This document shows, in pieces, positions 50,847 to 59,639 of a stretch of DNA of 64,000 bases. The DNA lies in contig NZ_CP126269.1 in NCBI RefSeq assembly GCF_003234445.2, positions 930,001-994,000 on the forward strand. The letters are read 5' to 3'. Position numbers and translations under genes: made by a program. This DNA is from Curtobacterium sp. MCLR17_036 (lineage in GTDB: Bacteria; Actinomycetota; Actinomycetes; Actinomycetales; Microbacteriaceae). The notes below the pieces were generated by a model. That model was not told the DNA's origin, made no database searches, and worked only from the letters and a program-made list of their open reading frames with translations. The number at the start of each line of letters is the position of its first letter. The first letter of the stretch is position 1.

Positions 50847-52328
50847 GCGGCCGGACCGGGCGATCCACCCCTCCACTTCCGAGGGGGTCCGGGGGATGCC
50901 GACCGACAGGTTCTCGGCGCCGTCCTCGGTGACCAGGATGTCGTCCTCGATGCGCACGCCGATGCCGCGGAACTCCTCGGGCACCGTCAGGTCGTCCTGC
51001 TGGAAGTACAGGCCGGGCTCGATCGTGAACACCATGCCGGCCTGCACGACGCCGTCGAGGTAGAGCTCACGACGGGCCTTCGCGCAGTCGTGCACGTCCA
51101 GGCCGAGGTGGTGGCTCGTGCCGTGCACCATGTAGCGACGGTGGAACTGGTTGTCCGGCTCGAGGGACTCCTCGGCGGAGACGGGCAGGAAGCCCCACTC
51201 GGCGGTCTTCCGCGCGATGACCTCCATCGCGGTGGCGTGCACCTGCCGGAAGGTGATGCCCGGCTCGACGATCGCGAACGCGGCGTCGGCTGCCTCGAGC
51301 ACGGCCTCGTACACCAGGCGCTGCACGGGCGAGAAGGTGCCGCTGACCGGCAGCGTGCGCGTGATGTCGGCGGTGTAGAACGAGTCGACCTCGACACCGG
51401 CGTCGATGAGGATGAGGTCGCCCGGCTGCACGGCGCCGTCGTTGCGGGTCCAGTGCAGGATGCAGGCGTGGTGTCCCGATGCGGCGATGGTGTCGTAGCC
51501 GACGGTGTTGCCGTCGGCGCGGGCGCGGCGGTTGAACGTGCCCTCGACGATCCGCTCGCCGCGCGGGTGCGCGAGGACGGCGTCGAAGTCGGCGATGACG
51601 TCGTCGAAGCCGTGCTTCGTGGCCTCGACCGCCTTGCGGAGCTCGTTGACCTCGTACGGGTCCTTCACGAGACGCAGTTCGGAGAGGTCCCGCGCCAGGA
51701 CGTCGTCGGTCGCCGGCGCGTCGGCGGTCTCGAGTGCGCCGCCGATCGCGCTGCCGATGCGGGCGTCGAGCGAGCGGGTCAGGTCGTCGTCGGCTTCGCG
51801 CACCAGGAGTGCCGAGCCGTCGAGCTCGTCGGCCACCGCGGCGAAGGCGCCGAGGTCGGCGGTGGCGAGGCCGAGGTCGGCGGCGACCGCTCCGAGCGAG
51901 GGGCGGGGGCCGACCCAGAACTCGCCGATCTCCGGGTTGGCGTAGAACTCCTCGGAGTCGCGACCGGCGGTCGCGCGGAAGTACAGCGTGGCGTCGTGCC
52001 CGGAGCCGTTCGGCGTCATCACGAGCACGGAGCCGACGACGGTGTCGGTGCCCCAGCCGGTGAGGTGGGCGAAGGTCGAGTGCGGACGGAACGGGTAGTC
52101 GCAGTCGTTCGAGCGGACCTTGGCCTGTCCGGCCGGCACCACGATCGTGCGGCCCGGGTGCAGCGCCGAGATGCGCGCACGGCGTTCGGCGGCGTGGGCG
52201 GCCTGTTCGCGAGGCTCGACGAGGGGCTCCTCGCGGTCGGCCCACTGCGACCCGATGAAGTCCTTGAAGGTCGAGGACCCGGGGGTCGTGGATCGGTTGC
52301 TCGTCGCGCGGGGAGTCGTGTCGGCCAT
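50844..52328 (-). CDS. pepP: Xaa-Pro aminopeptidase (aminopeptidase P)
   Basis: A 494-residue M24B metallopeptidase that removes the residue before a penultimate proline. The creatinase-like N-domain carries YPFRPHSTFAHLTGWG. The catalytic pita-bread domain has all five Mn ligands: D in LILIDAGVEVD, D in YTADITRTL, H in VHGTSHHLGLDVHD, E in VFTIEPGLYF and E in GVRIEDDI. Length fits actinobacterial PepP. The ATG at 52328 is chosen by the -10 box 6 bases upstream; open frame beyond it belongs to no gene. Confidence 0.95.
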   Translation of the reverse strand: MADTTPRATSNRSTTPGSSTFKDFIGSQWADREEPLVEPREQAAHAAERRARISALHPGRTIVVPAGQAKVRSNDCDYPFRPHSTFAHLTGWGTDTVVGSVLVMTPNGSGHDATLYFRATAGRDSEEFYANPEIGEFWVGPRPSLGAVAADLGLATADLGAFAAVADELDGSALLVREADDDLTRSLDARIGSAIGGALETADAPATDDVLARDLSELRLVKDPYEVNELRKAVEATKHGFDDVIADFDAVLAHPRGERIVEGTFNRRARADGNTVGYDTIAASGHHACILHWTRNDGAVQPGDLILIDAGVEVDSFYTADITRTLPVSGTFSPVQRLVYEAVLEAADAAFAIVEPGITFRQVHATAMEVIARKTAEWGFLPVSAEESLEPDNQFHRRYMVHGTSHHLGLDVHDCAKARRELYLDGVVQAGMVFTIEPGLYFQQDDLTVPEEFRGIGVRIEDDILVTEDGAENLSVGIPRTPSEVEGWIARSGR

Positions 52329-52334
52329 GCCCCC

Positions 52335-52340
52335 ATCATC
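52335..52340 (-). promoter_or_regulatory. -10 box of pepP
   Basis: GATGAT on the minus strand, 6 bases before the ATG at 52328. Confidence 0.5.
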
Positions 52341-52384
52341 GCACCGCCCGGCACCGGCGGCCGATCGGGGCACGGACCTGTGGA

Positions 52385-52390
52385 TAGCAT
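52385..52390 (+). promoter_or_regulatory. -10 box of the PHP-domain gene
   Basis: TAGCAT, 7 bases before the GTG at 52398. It argues against the in-frame ATG at 52389. Confidence 0.55.
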
Positions 52391-52397
52391 GGACGAC

Positions 52398-53270
52398 GTG
52401 CCCGATCCGTTCATCGACCTGCACGCCCACTCGAGCGTGTCCGACGGCACCGAGCGCCCGGCGGAACTCGTCCGGGCCGCCGCCCACGCGGGCCTCGACG
52501 CGGTCGCGCTGACGGACCACGACACCACCGCGGGCTGGGACGACGCCGCCGCGGCCGCACGCGAGCTGCCGCTGACGCTCGTGCCCGGTCTCGAACTGAG
52601 CACCCGGGTCGGGTGGCGGAGCGTGCACGTCCTCGGCTACCTGGTCGACCCGGAGGACCCCGACCTGGTCGCCGAGACCGAGGGGATCCGCGACGGCCGT
52701 CGGTCGCGTGCCCGCCGCATGGTCGACCGCATCGGCGAGGACCACCCGATCACCTGGGACGACGTCATCGCCCAGGCCAGCCCCGGCGCCACCATCGGCC
52801 GCCCGCACATCGCGGACGCCCTCGTCGCACGCGGCCTCGAACCCGACCGCAGTGCCGCGTTCCGCGGCATCCTGCACCCGGCCTCCGGCTACTACGAGCC
52901 GCACGACGCTCCGTCGCCCCTGCGCGGCGTCGAGCTCATCCGTCGTGCCGGCGGCGTCCCCGTCATCGCGCACCCGGCAGCGTCGTCCCGCGGCATCGTC
53001 ATCGACGAGCCGATGCTCCGCGACCTCGTCGACGCGGGGCTCGGGGGCCTCGAGGTCGACCACCGCGAGAACCTGTCCCACGGCAAGCGCACGCTGCTCG
53101 ACTGGGCGACGCGCTACGGCCTGTTCGTGACCGGGTCGAGCGACTACCACGGCACCGGCAAGCCGAACCGGCTCGGCGAGCACCGCACGGCACGCGTCTC
53201 CTTCGACGCCATCGTGTCCGAGGGCACCGGCAGCGCCCCCGTGATCGGCCCCGGCTCCCGCCTGTCCTGA
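52398..53270 (+). CDS. PHP-domain phosphoesterase
   Basis: A 290-residue PHP-domain protein of the YciV/RNase AM-like (TrpH) type. Metal motifs: FIDLHAHSSVSDGTERP (motif I), ALTDHDTTAGW (motif II), the central PHIADALVARG, VIAHPA (motif III) and VTGSSDYHGTGK (motif IV). Relatives hydrolyse 3',5'-nucleoside bisphosphates or trim short RNAs from the 5' end. It is divergent from pepP, with 69 bases carrying both -10 boxes. Confidence 0.92.
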   Translation: MPDPFIDLHAHSSVSDGTERPAELVRAAAHAGLDAVALTDHDTTAGWDDAAAAARELPLTLVPGLELSTRVGWRSVHVLGYLVDPEDPDLVAETEGIRDGRRSRARRMVDRIGEDHPITWDDVIAQASPGATIGRPHIADALVARGLEPDRSAAFRGILHPASGYYEPHDAPSPLRGVELIRRAGGVPVIAHPAASSRGIVIDEPMLRDLVDAGLGGLEVDHRENLSHGKRTLLDWATRYGLFVTGSSDYHGTGKPNRLGEHRTARVSFDAIVSEGTGSAPVIGPGSRLS

Positions 53271-53334
53271 CCCGAGTCTCGTCACCGTCGCGCCGTCTCA
53301 CCGAAGCGACAGATCTCGCACGGCGCGGCCTGAC

Positions 53335-53396
53335 CGCTCCGCGAACGCGACAGATCTCCGCCGACAGTTCGCGGCGATCTGTCGCTTTCGCGAGCG
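53335..53396. repeat. Palindromic element C
   Basis: A 62-bp imperfect palindrome with arms CGCGACAGATC... and GATCTGTCGC, plus outer CGCTC/GAGCG. A half copy (GCGACAGATCTCGC) lies at 53305. It has the size and layout of element A but a different sequence. It sits between the converging PHP and helicase genes. Confidence 0.75.
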
Positions 53397-53416
53397 CAGT
53401 CGGCGGGTGGAGACGA

Positions 53417-53450
53417 CGAAGGGCCCGTCGCGTCAGCGACGGGCCCTTCG
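53417..53450. terminator. Terminator after the DEAD-box helicase gene
   Basis: CGAAGGGCCCGTCGC and GCGACGGGCCCTTCG, a perfect 15-bp stem with 4-base loop, 12 bases from the helicase stop. It probably serves both strands. Confidence 0.9.
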
Positions 53451-53461
53451 GTCTGGAGGCG

Positions 53462-54961
53462 CTACTCGCCGTCCGACGTGCCCTGCGGTGCCGAGGCGGT
53501 CGCCGTGGCGTCACCGGAACCGGCTCCGCGACGGCGGCGGCGACGGCGGCGCTTCGCGGCGCCGTCCGTGGTCGTGCCCTCGGCCGACGTGCCCTCGGTG
53601 GGCGCGGACGTGGGAGCCGTGGACTCGGGTGCGGACGCTTCGGTGGCGGGCTGCTCCGGGCCTCCTGACCGCGAACGGCTGCGCGAGCGCGACCGCGACG
53701 CGTCACGCGGACCGGAGGCCGGCCGGTCGCCGCCGCGCTTCTCGGCGGGACCGCCGGCGGACGCGGCGTGCGACGAGGCGCCGGGCAGGCGGCCCTTCGT
53801 GCCCTTCGGGATGTCGAGTTCCTCGAACAGGTGCGGCGACGACGAGTAGGTCTCGACGGGCTCGGGGATGCCGAACTCGAGGGCCTTGTCGATCAGTGTC
53901 CACTTGTGCAGGTCGTCCCAGTCGACGAACGTGACCGCGATGCCGGTCTTCCCGGCACGGCCGGTGCGTCCGGCACGGTGCAGGTAGGTGTCCGGGTCGT
54001 CCGGGATCGTGTGGTTGATGACGTGCGTGACGTCGTCGACGTCGATGCCGCGAGCGGCGACGTCGGTGGCGATGAGCACGTCGCGCTTGCCGGCCTTGAA
54101 GGCGGCCATCGCGCGCTCGCGCTGCTCCTGGTTGAGGTCGCCGTGCACCGCTGCGGCGTTGAACCCGCGGTCCTTGAGCTCCTCGACCAGCTTCGCCGCG
54201 GCGCGCTTCGTGCGGGTGAAGATCACGGTCTTGCCGCGGCCCTCGGCCTGCAGGATGCGGGCGATGACCTCGTCCTTGTCGAGCGAGTGCGCGCGGTAGA
54301 TGACGTGCTTGATGTTGGCCTGCATGAGGCCCTCGTCCGGGTCCGTCGCGCGGATGTGCACCGGGCGGCTCATGAACCGGCGGGCGAGCGCGACGATCGG
54401 CGCGGGCATCGTGGCCGAGAACAGCATCGTGTGCCGGACCTCGGGGACGGCCTGGAAGATGCGCTCGATGTCCGACAGGAACCCGAGGTCGAGCATGCGG
54501 TCTGCTTCGTCGAGGACGACCTCCTGCACGTGGGAGAGGTCGAGGAGTCGCTGGCGCTGCAGGTCGATGAGACGGCCCGGCGTGCCGACGACGATCTGCG
54601 CGCCGGCCTTCAGCTGCTCGATCTGGCCCTCGTACGCCTTGCCGCCGTAGATCGCCGCGATGGTGGTCGGGCGGTTCGACGTGGCGACCTCGAGGTCCTC
54701 GGTGACCTGCACGGCGAGCTCGCGGGTCGGCACGACGACGAGTGCCTTCACGCCGGGCGCCGGGTCGGCACCGAGGCGCTGGATGAGGGGGAGGCCGAAG
54801 CCGAAGGTCTTGCCGGTACCCGTCTTGGCCTGGCCGATGATGTCCTGGCCGGTGAGGGCGAGCGGGATCGTCTGCTGCTGGATCGGGAAGGGCTCGAGGA
54901 TGCCCTTGCCCGCGAGCGCGTCGGCGATGTCCTGCTCGATGGAGAGGTCTGCGAAAGTCAA
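53462..54961 (-). CDS. DEAD-box RNA helicase, RhlE-like
   Basis: A 499-residue ATP-dependent RNA helicase. Q motif IEPFPIQ-like (ILEPFPIQQQTIPLAL), motif I AKTGTGKTFGF, Ia PTRELAVQV, II DEADRMLD, III SATMP, VI HRAGRTGRAGKTG. The C-terminal 100 residues are disordered and basic, with an Arg-Ser dipeptide run and a stretch of eight Arg (RRRRRRRR), likely for RNA binding. The start codon appears to be TTG at 54961, giving MTFADLSIEQDIADAL, with a -10 box at leaderless spacing. It matches rhlE (Rv3211) by context. Confidence 0.95.
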   Translation of the reverse strand: MTFADLSIEQDIADALAGKGILEPFPIQQQTIPLALTGQDIIGQAKTGTGKTFGFGLPLIQRLGADPAPGVKALVVVPTRELAVQVTEDLEVATSNRPTTIAAIYGGKAYEGQIEQLKAGAQIVVGTPGRLIDLQRQRLLDLSHVQEVVLDEADRMLDLGFLSDIERIFQAVPEVRHTMLFSATMPAPIVALARRFMSRPVHIRATDPDEGLMQANIKHVIYRAHSLDKDEVIARILQAEGRGKTVIFTRTKRAAAKLVEELKDRGFNAAAVHGDLNQEQRERAMAAFKAGKRDVLIATDVAARGIDVDDVTHVINHTIPDDPDTYLHRAGRTGRAGKTGIAVTFVDWDDLHKWTLIDKALEFGIPEPVETYSSSPHLFEELDIPKGTKGRLPGASSHAASAGGPAEKRGGDRPASGPRDASRSRSRSRSRSGGPEQPATEASAPESTAPTSAPTEGTSAEGTTTDGAAKRRRRRRRRGAGSGDATATASAPQGTSDGE

Positions 54962-54967
54962 TGGATC

Positions 54968-54973
54968 ACCTTA
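54968..54973 (-). promoter_or_regulatory. -10 box of the DEAD-box helicase gene
   Basis: TAAGGT on the minus strand, 6 bases before the TTG at 54961. Confidence 0.5.
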
Positions 54974-55031
54974 GTCCTGGTGGAAGTCCCGGCCAGTCTA
55001 CCGACGGGCGGGTGCGCCGGGGTCCGCCCCC

Positions 55032-55037
55032 TATGCT
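55032..55037 (+). promoter_or_regulatory. -10 box of the ferritin-like gene
   Basis: TATGCT, 6 bases before the GTG at 55044. A second GTG follows immediately at 55047. Confidence 0.6.
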
Positions 55038-55043
55038 GGACAC

Positions 55044-55757
55044 GTGGTGTCGTGGTGGAACCGGAAGCGCGCGGCGCAGCTCGCAGCCGCGTGGTTGGCG
55101 TCGCGGAACCCGCGGAACGCCCAGGTGGAGCGGCTCGCGCTCGACGACGTCAGCCCCGAACTCGACGTCTACCTGGGGCAGGCCGCCTACCTGCAGCTCT
55201 CCGTCTACGAGACGATGGGCCGCGCGGGCGCCTCGGCTCCGACGATGTCCGGCCGCCTCGTGACCGGGGTCCTCGCGACGACGGCCCTCGAGCGGCACCG
55301 CACGATCGTCGCCGAGATCGAGCGCATCGGCGCCGAGCCCGCGGCCCTGATGGACCCGCACCGCGAGGCGATCGACCTGTTCCTCGAGCGCACGAGCGGC
55401 GCCGACTGGTACGAGTCGATCCTGACCGGCTACGTCACGGCCGGCATCCTCAACGACCTGTTCGGCAACCTGCTCCGCTCGCTGCCGATCGACGTGCGGC
55501 AGCGGCTGCGCACCGTGTTCGACGCGCGTGAGGAAGCCGCCGTGGTCGAGGAGCTCACCGCACGCATCGCCGAGGACCCGGAGGTTGGGTCGCGGCTGGC
55601 GATGTGGGGCCGCCGGCTCGTCGGGGACACCCTGCTCGTCGCACGCTCGGCGCTCGCGTCGCACGCCCGCGAGGACCAGGAGCGGCTCGAGCCGGTCTGG
55701 ACCGAGCTCATCGCGGCGCACACCCGACGGATGGACGCGCTCGGCCTGACGGCCTGA
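55044..55757 (+). CDS. Ferritin-like fold protein, MiaE_2 type
   Basis: A 237-residue all-helical protein of the actinobacterial ferritin-like family related to tRNA hydroxylase MiaE. Candidate di-iron ligands are in YLQLSVYETMGRAG, ALERHRTIVAEIERIG and a second half with EEAAVVEELTARIAED; the E-x-x-H pattern is at ERHR. Iron binding cannot be confirmed. Its place beside the rhlE-like helicase is conserved (Rv3210c beside Rv3211). Function unknown. Confidence 0.88.
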   Translation: MVSWWNRKRAAQLAAAWLASRNPRNAQVERLALDDVSPELDVYLGQAAYLQLSVYETMGRAGASAPTMSGRLVTGVLATTALERHRTIVAEIERIGAEPAALMDPHREAIDLFLERTSGADWYESILTGYVTAGILNDLFGNLLRSLPIDVRQRLRTVFDAREEAAVVEELTARIAEDPEVGSRLAMWGRRLVGDTLLVARSALASHAREDQERLEPVWTELIAAHTRRMDALGLTA

Positions 55758-55834
55758 GGGGCGGCCCGTCCGTCGCTCGCGCTGGCGCTGGCTCCATCGC
55801 TGGCGCCGTCGCTGTCGCTCGGCGCTGGGCCGGG

Positions 55835-56131
55835 TCAGGCGCCGCGGGTCTTCAGGCGGTCGTAGTACTCGGCGTCGTGCTTGGTGCGCTGCCGGCCGAG
55901 CACCCACTCGACGACCAGTGCCGCCACGGCGGCGCCCAGCAGCGCGACGACCCAGATCCAGGTGCCGTCGTACGGCCACCCGGCCCAGGTCAGGCCCTCC
56001 CAGAGGACGGCGGCGACGATGCCGCCGACCGCCGGGCCGACCAGGGTGCCGCGGGTCGCACGCCACGGCAGCACCACGTGCGCGATCGCACCGAGGATGA
56101 CGCCGCCGAGGACGGCGAAGAGCAGCTCCAC
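55835..56131 (-). CDS. Small membrane protein, 98 residues
   Basis: A 98-residue protein with three hydrophobic segments (about 2-22, 31-48 and 57-78) and a charged C-terminus (QRTKHDAEYYDRLKTRG). The GTG at 56131 lies 4 bases after the DUF3107 stop, so the two are probably one operon. I do not recognise the family beyond similarity to generic small actinobacterial membrane proteins. The gap before it (55758-55834) has a few CGCTGGCG-type short repeats. Confidence 0.75.
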   Translation of the reverse strand: MELLFAVLGGVILGAIAHVVLPWRATRGTLVGPAVGGIVAAVLWEGLTWAGWPYDGTWIWVVALLGAAVAALVVEWVLGRQRTKHDAEYYDRLKTRGA

Positions 56132-56135
56132 GTCG

Positions 56136-56360
56136 TCAGGCGACGAAGCCGATGCGGCGTGCTTCCTCGGCGCCGACCTCGACGTAGGCGAGCGACGCGA
56201 CCGGCACGATGAACCGGCGGCCCTTCTCGTCCTGCAGCGACAGGTGCGTCGCCTGCTCGGCGAGGGCCTGCGACACGGCCTTCTCGATCTCGTCGGCGGT
56301 CTGGGCGGTCTCGAACGCGATCTCGCGCGGGCTGTTGATGATGCCGATCTTGATGTCCAC
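56136..56360 (-). CDS. DUF3107 small protein
   Basis: A 74-residue protein, DIKIGIINSPREIAFETAQ onward, conserved across actinobacteria (Rv3208A, TB9.4). It has two beta strands flanking a helix (TADEIEKAVSQALAEQ) and an FIVPVASLAYVEVG segment. The GTG start is set by a leaderless -10 box; the open frame beyond it is the antisense of adnA. Function unknown. Confidence 0.94.
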   Translation of the reverse strand: MDIKIGIINSPREIAFETAQTADEIEKAVSQALAEQATHLSLQDEKGRRFIVPVASLAYVEVGAEEARRIGFVA

Positions 56361-56366
56361 GACGAC

Positions 56367-56372
56367 AGCGTA
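56367..56372 (-). promoter_or_regulatory. -10 box of the DUF3107 gene
   Basis: TACGCT on the minus strand, 6 bases before the GTG at 56360. Confidence 0.6.
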
Positions 56373-56474
56373 TCCGAGCGGCCCCGGACGGTCCGGGCCG
56401 TTCGCCGCGGGCGCACTCGCCGCCCGCACCCGCCCACCCGCGCGTCGGGCGTCGGCCCTGTCGGCGGCGGTCGG

Positions 56475-56480
56475 TACCGT
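56475..56480 (+). promoter_or_regulatory. -10 box of adnA
   Basis: TACCGT, 6 bases before the GTG at 56487. The adnAB and DUF3107 promoters are divergent, 102 bases apart at the hexamers. Confidence 0.6.
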
Positions 56481-56486
56481 ACGAGC

Positions 56487-59400
56487 GTGCCGCAGACCAC
56501 GCTGACGCCAGCCCCCGCAGACGCCGGGCCCGTGCGTGCGCTCACCGACGACGCCGCACAGGCCGCGGTGCTCGCGCTGCCCGACGGCCGGCACGCCGCC
56601 GTGTTCGGCGCCCCCGGCACCGGCAAGACCACGACGCTCGCCCGCTTCGTCGCCGACCGGATGCACCGCCCGGACGCGATCAGCGCGGACGGGCACGCGA
56701 CCGTGCTCGCGCTGACCTCCTCGCGCACCGCGGCGACGGCGCTCCGCGACCGGCTCGCGGCGGCCGTCGACCGGGTCGTCCCCGGCGCCCAGGCACGGAC
56801 GGTCAACTCGCTGGCGTTCCAGGTCGTCGCGCACGCCGCGGCGGTGCAGCGCCAGGAAGCGCCGACGCTCCTGACCGGCGGCGAACAGGACCGGATCATC
56901 GCCGACCTGCTCGCCGGGCACGAGGTCGACGGCACGGGTCCGGCGTGGCCCGACCCGATCACGAGCGTCGTGCGGGAGCGCGCCGGCTTCCGGACCGCGC
57001 TCCGCGACGTCATGATGCGGGCGGTCGCCGCCGGGGTGGAACCCGAGGACATGCGCGAGCTGGCCGACGAGCACGGCCGTCCCGAGTGGCGGGCGATCGG
57101 CGACTTCGTCGACGACTACCGGGCGTCGGTGACGGCGTTCCGCGCGACCAGCCTGGACTCCGGTGAACTCGTGGCCTTCGCCACCGCCGCGGTCCTGCGC
57201 GGCGAGCTCCCCGCCGACGTGGCCGCGCTGCGGGTGGTCGTCGTCGACGACACGCAGGAGCTCGTCGAGGGCGAGATCGCGCTCCTCGGCGCCCTGGCCC
57301 GCTCCGGCGTGCAGGTCGTCGCGTTCGGCGACCCCGACATCGCCGCCTCGGCCTTCCGCGGCGCCGAGCCCGACGTGCTCGGCCGGCTCGCCGTGCGGCT
57401 CGGGGTCGACCGGGTCGACGACCTGTTCCTCGGCACGGTCCACCGGCACCCGGCCGCGATCCGCGCGCTCGTCTCCGGCGTGACCGCGCGCATCGGCACG
57501 GCGGCGGCCGGACGGCAGCGCGCCGCCACCGCCGGCCCGGACGACCGGCCCGACGCCGTCCTGCACCTCGAGGCGGCGAGCCGTTCCGCGCTCGTCGTCG
57601 CGATCGCCCGACGGCTCCGCGAACACCGTCTGCTCGACGGTGTCCCCTGGCACCGGATGGCCGTCGTCACCCGCAGCGGTGCGGCGATCCCGGAGCTCGT
57701 CCGCGCCCTGTCGGTGGCCGAGGTGCCCGCGACCGCCGGTGCCGCGCCGGTCCGACCGCGCGACGACTCCGCGGCGCGTGCCCTGCTCGACGCCGCCGCG
57801 GTCGCCCTCGGCGTCCTGCCGCTCGACGCCGCGCTCGCGACGGCCTTCGCGACCGGCCCGCTCGGGGGGCTCGACACCCTGGCGATGCGTCGCCTGCGGT
57901 TGGCGCTGCGTCGCGAGGAACTCGCGGGCGGGGGCACCCGCACCGCCGACGAGCTCCTCGTCGACGCGCTCGGCGCCCCGGAACGCCTCGCCACGCTCGA
58001 CGCCGGGTTCGCCCGCCGTGCGACGCGGCTCGCCCGCAGCCTGGTGCAGGCGCACAGCGACGCCGACGCCGGCGCGAGCATCGAGGAGATCCTCTGGGGG
58101 CTCTGGGAACGCAGCGGCCTGGCCCGCACCTGGGGTGCGCAGTCCGCGGCCGGTGGCGTCGGCGCGGGCGAGGCCGACCGGCACCTCGACGCCGTGGTCG
58201 GGCTGTTCACCGCGGCGAAGCGGTTCGTCGAGCGCACCCCGGACGCCCCGGCGCGCGTCTTCGTCGACGACCTGCTCGGAGCCGACCTGCCCGAGGACTC
58301 CATCGGTCCGGACCGCACCGCCGGCCGCGTGCGGGTGCTCACCCCGTCGGCGACGGTCGGGCTCGAGTGCGACGTCGTCGTGGTGCTCGGGCTGCAGGAC
58401 GGCGTCTGGCCGAACACCCGGGTGCGCGGCAGCCTGCTCGACCCGGACGGCCTGGTGCGCGCGGCAGCGGGCGTCGAGCGGTCGCCGATCGACGACCGCG
58501 CCGCCGTGGTCGCCGACGAGCTCCGGCTCTTCGCCCGCGCCGTCTCCCGCGCGACGACGCAGGTCGTGATCGGCACCGTCGCGAACGACGACGAGTCCCC
58601 GTCGCCCTTCGTCCGTCTCGTGCCCGTGCCGCCGGACCGCCAGCCGACCGTGCACCCGCTCTCGCTGCGCGGGCTCGCCGGGTCGCTGCGCCGTCGGGTC
58701 GTCGCCTCGGGCGACCACGAGGCGGCGTCGGCGCTCGCCCGCCTGGCCGAGGCCGAGGTACCCGGTGCGTCGCCGGACGACTGGTACGGACTCGCCGAAC
58801 CGACCACCGACGAGCCCCTGGTCGACCTCGACGCCGACCCGGTTCCCGAGGTCGAGGGCGGTGAACCGGTGGCACCCACCGTGTCGGTCTCGCCGTCGCG
58901 GATCGGCACCTTCGAGGAGTGCCCGGTGCACTGGTTCGTGCAGACCTTCGGCGGCGGGGCCCCGAGCCCTGCGATGGGCATCGGCACGATCGTGCACGAG
59001 GCGATGGAGCACGCCACCGCGATCGACGTCGAGTCGCTGTGGCAGCGGGTCGAGGCCCGGTGGGACGAGCTCACCTTCGAGTCCCCGTGGGTCGCCGACC
59101 GCGAGCGTGCCCGCACCCGGCGGATGATCGAGGGGCTGAGCGACTACCTGCGCACGTTCGCCGGTGCCGGTCGTCGGGTGCTCGGCGCCGAGACCTCGTT
59201 CGCCCTGGTGACCGGGCCGGCCCGGATGCGCGGCAGCATCGACCGCATCGAGGTCGACCCCGAGGGGCGCGTGAGCGTCGTCGACCTGAAGACCGGCCGC
59301 TGGATGCCGAGCGAGAAGAACGACATGCCGGAGCACCCGCAGCTCGGCGCGTACCAGCTCGCGGTCGAGGACGGCGCGGTCGAGGGCGTGCCCGCCGGAT

Positions 59401-59639
59401 CGCCGATGACGGACGCGCGCCTGGTGTTCGTGCAGAACCCGCGGTCCGGCCGGGCGTACTCGGAACGCACGCAGCACGCCTTCGACGCCGAGGCCCGCGA
59501 CGCCTACCGCGAGCGGTTGCACGAGGTCGCGCGGGGGATGGCCGGCCGGACCTTCCTGGCGAACGTCGACGACCACTGCGAGAAGGCCCGCACCGGCGTC
59601 GAGTGCCGCATCCACGTGGTCGCGGAGGTGACCTGGTGA
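56487..59639 (+). CDS. adnA: AdnA-like helicase-nuclease subunit
   Basis: A 1050-residue UvrD-like protein with a C-terminal RecB-type nuclease, the first subunit of the actinobacterial AdnAB end-resection machine for double-strand breaks. Walker A is GAPGTGKTT (41-49). Walker B is VVVDDTQELVEGE (about 250), where the usual DExx is DDxx, as is typical for the weaker AdnA motor. The nuclease motif is VVDLKTGRW (about 931), with QLGAYQLA after it. Near the end C-E-K...C replaces the CxxCx5C set seen in AddB-type Fe-S nucleases. It overlaps adnB by GTGA. Confidence 0.92.
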   Translation: MPQTTLTPAPADAGPVRALTDDAAQAAVLALPDGRHAAVFGAPGTGKTTTLARFVADRMHRPDAISADGHATVLALTSSRTAATALRDRLAAAVDRVVPGAQARTVNSLAFQVVAHAAAVQRQEAPTLLTGGEQDRIIADLLAGHEVDGTGPAWPDPITSVVRERAGFRTALRDVMMRAVAAGVEPEDMRELADEHGRPEWRAIGDFVDDYRASVTAFRATSLDSGELVAFATAAVLRGELPADVAALRVVVVDDTQELVEGEIALLGALARSGVQVVAFGDPDIAASAFRGAEPDVLGRLAVRLGVDRVDDLFLGTVHRHPAAIRALVSGVTARIGTAAAGRQRAATAGPDDRPDAVLHLEAASRSALVVAIARRLREHRLLDGVPWHRMAVVTRSGAAIPELVRALSVAEVPATAGAAPVRPRDDSAARALLDAAAVALGVLPLDAALATAFATGPLGGLDTLAMRRLRLALRREELAGGGTRTADELLVDALGAPERLATLDAGFARRATRLARSLVQAHSDADAGASIEEILWGLWERSGLARTWGAQSAAGGVGAGEADRHLDAVVGLFTAAKRFVERTPDAPARVFVDDLLGADLPEDSIGPDRTAGRVRVLTPSATVGLECDVVVVLGLQDGVWPNTRVRGSLLDPDGLVRAAAGVERSPIDDRAAVVADELRLFARAVSRATTQVVIGTVANDDESPSPFVRLVPVPPDRQPTVHPLSLRGLAGSLRRRVVASGDHEAASALARLAEAEVPGASPDDWYGLAEPTTDEPLVDLDADPVPEVEGGEPVAPTVSVSPSRIGTFEECPVHWFVQTFGGGAPSPAMGIGTIVHEAMEHATAIDVESLWQRVEARWDELTFESPWVADRERARTRRMIEGLSDYLRTFAGAGRRVLGAETSFALVTGPARMRGSIDRIEVDPEGRVSVVDLKTGRWMPSEKNDMPEHPQLGAYQLAVEDGAVEGVPAGSPMTDARLVFVQNPRSGRAYSERTQHAFDAEARDAYRERLHEVARGMAGRTFLANVDDHCEKARTGVECRIHVVAEVTW

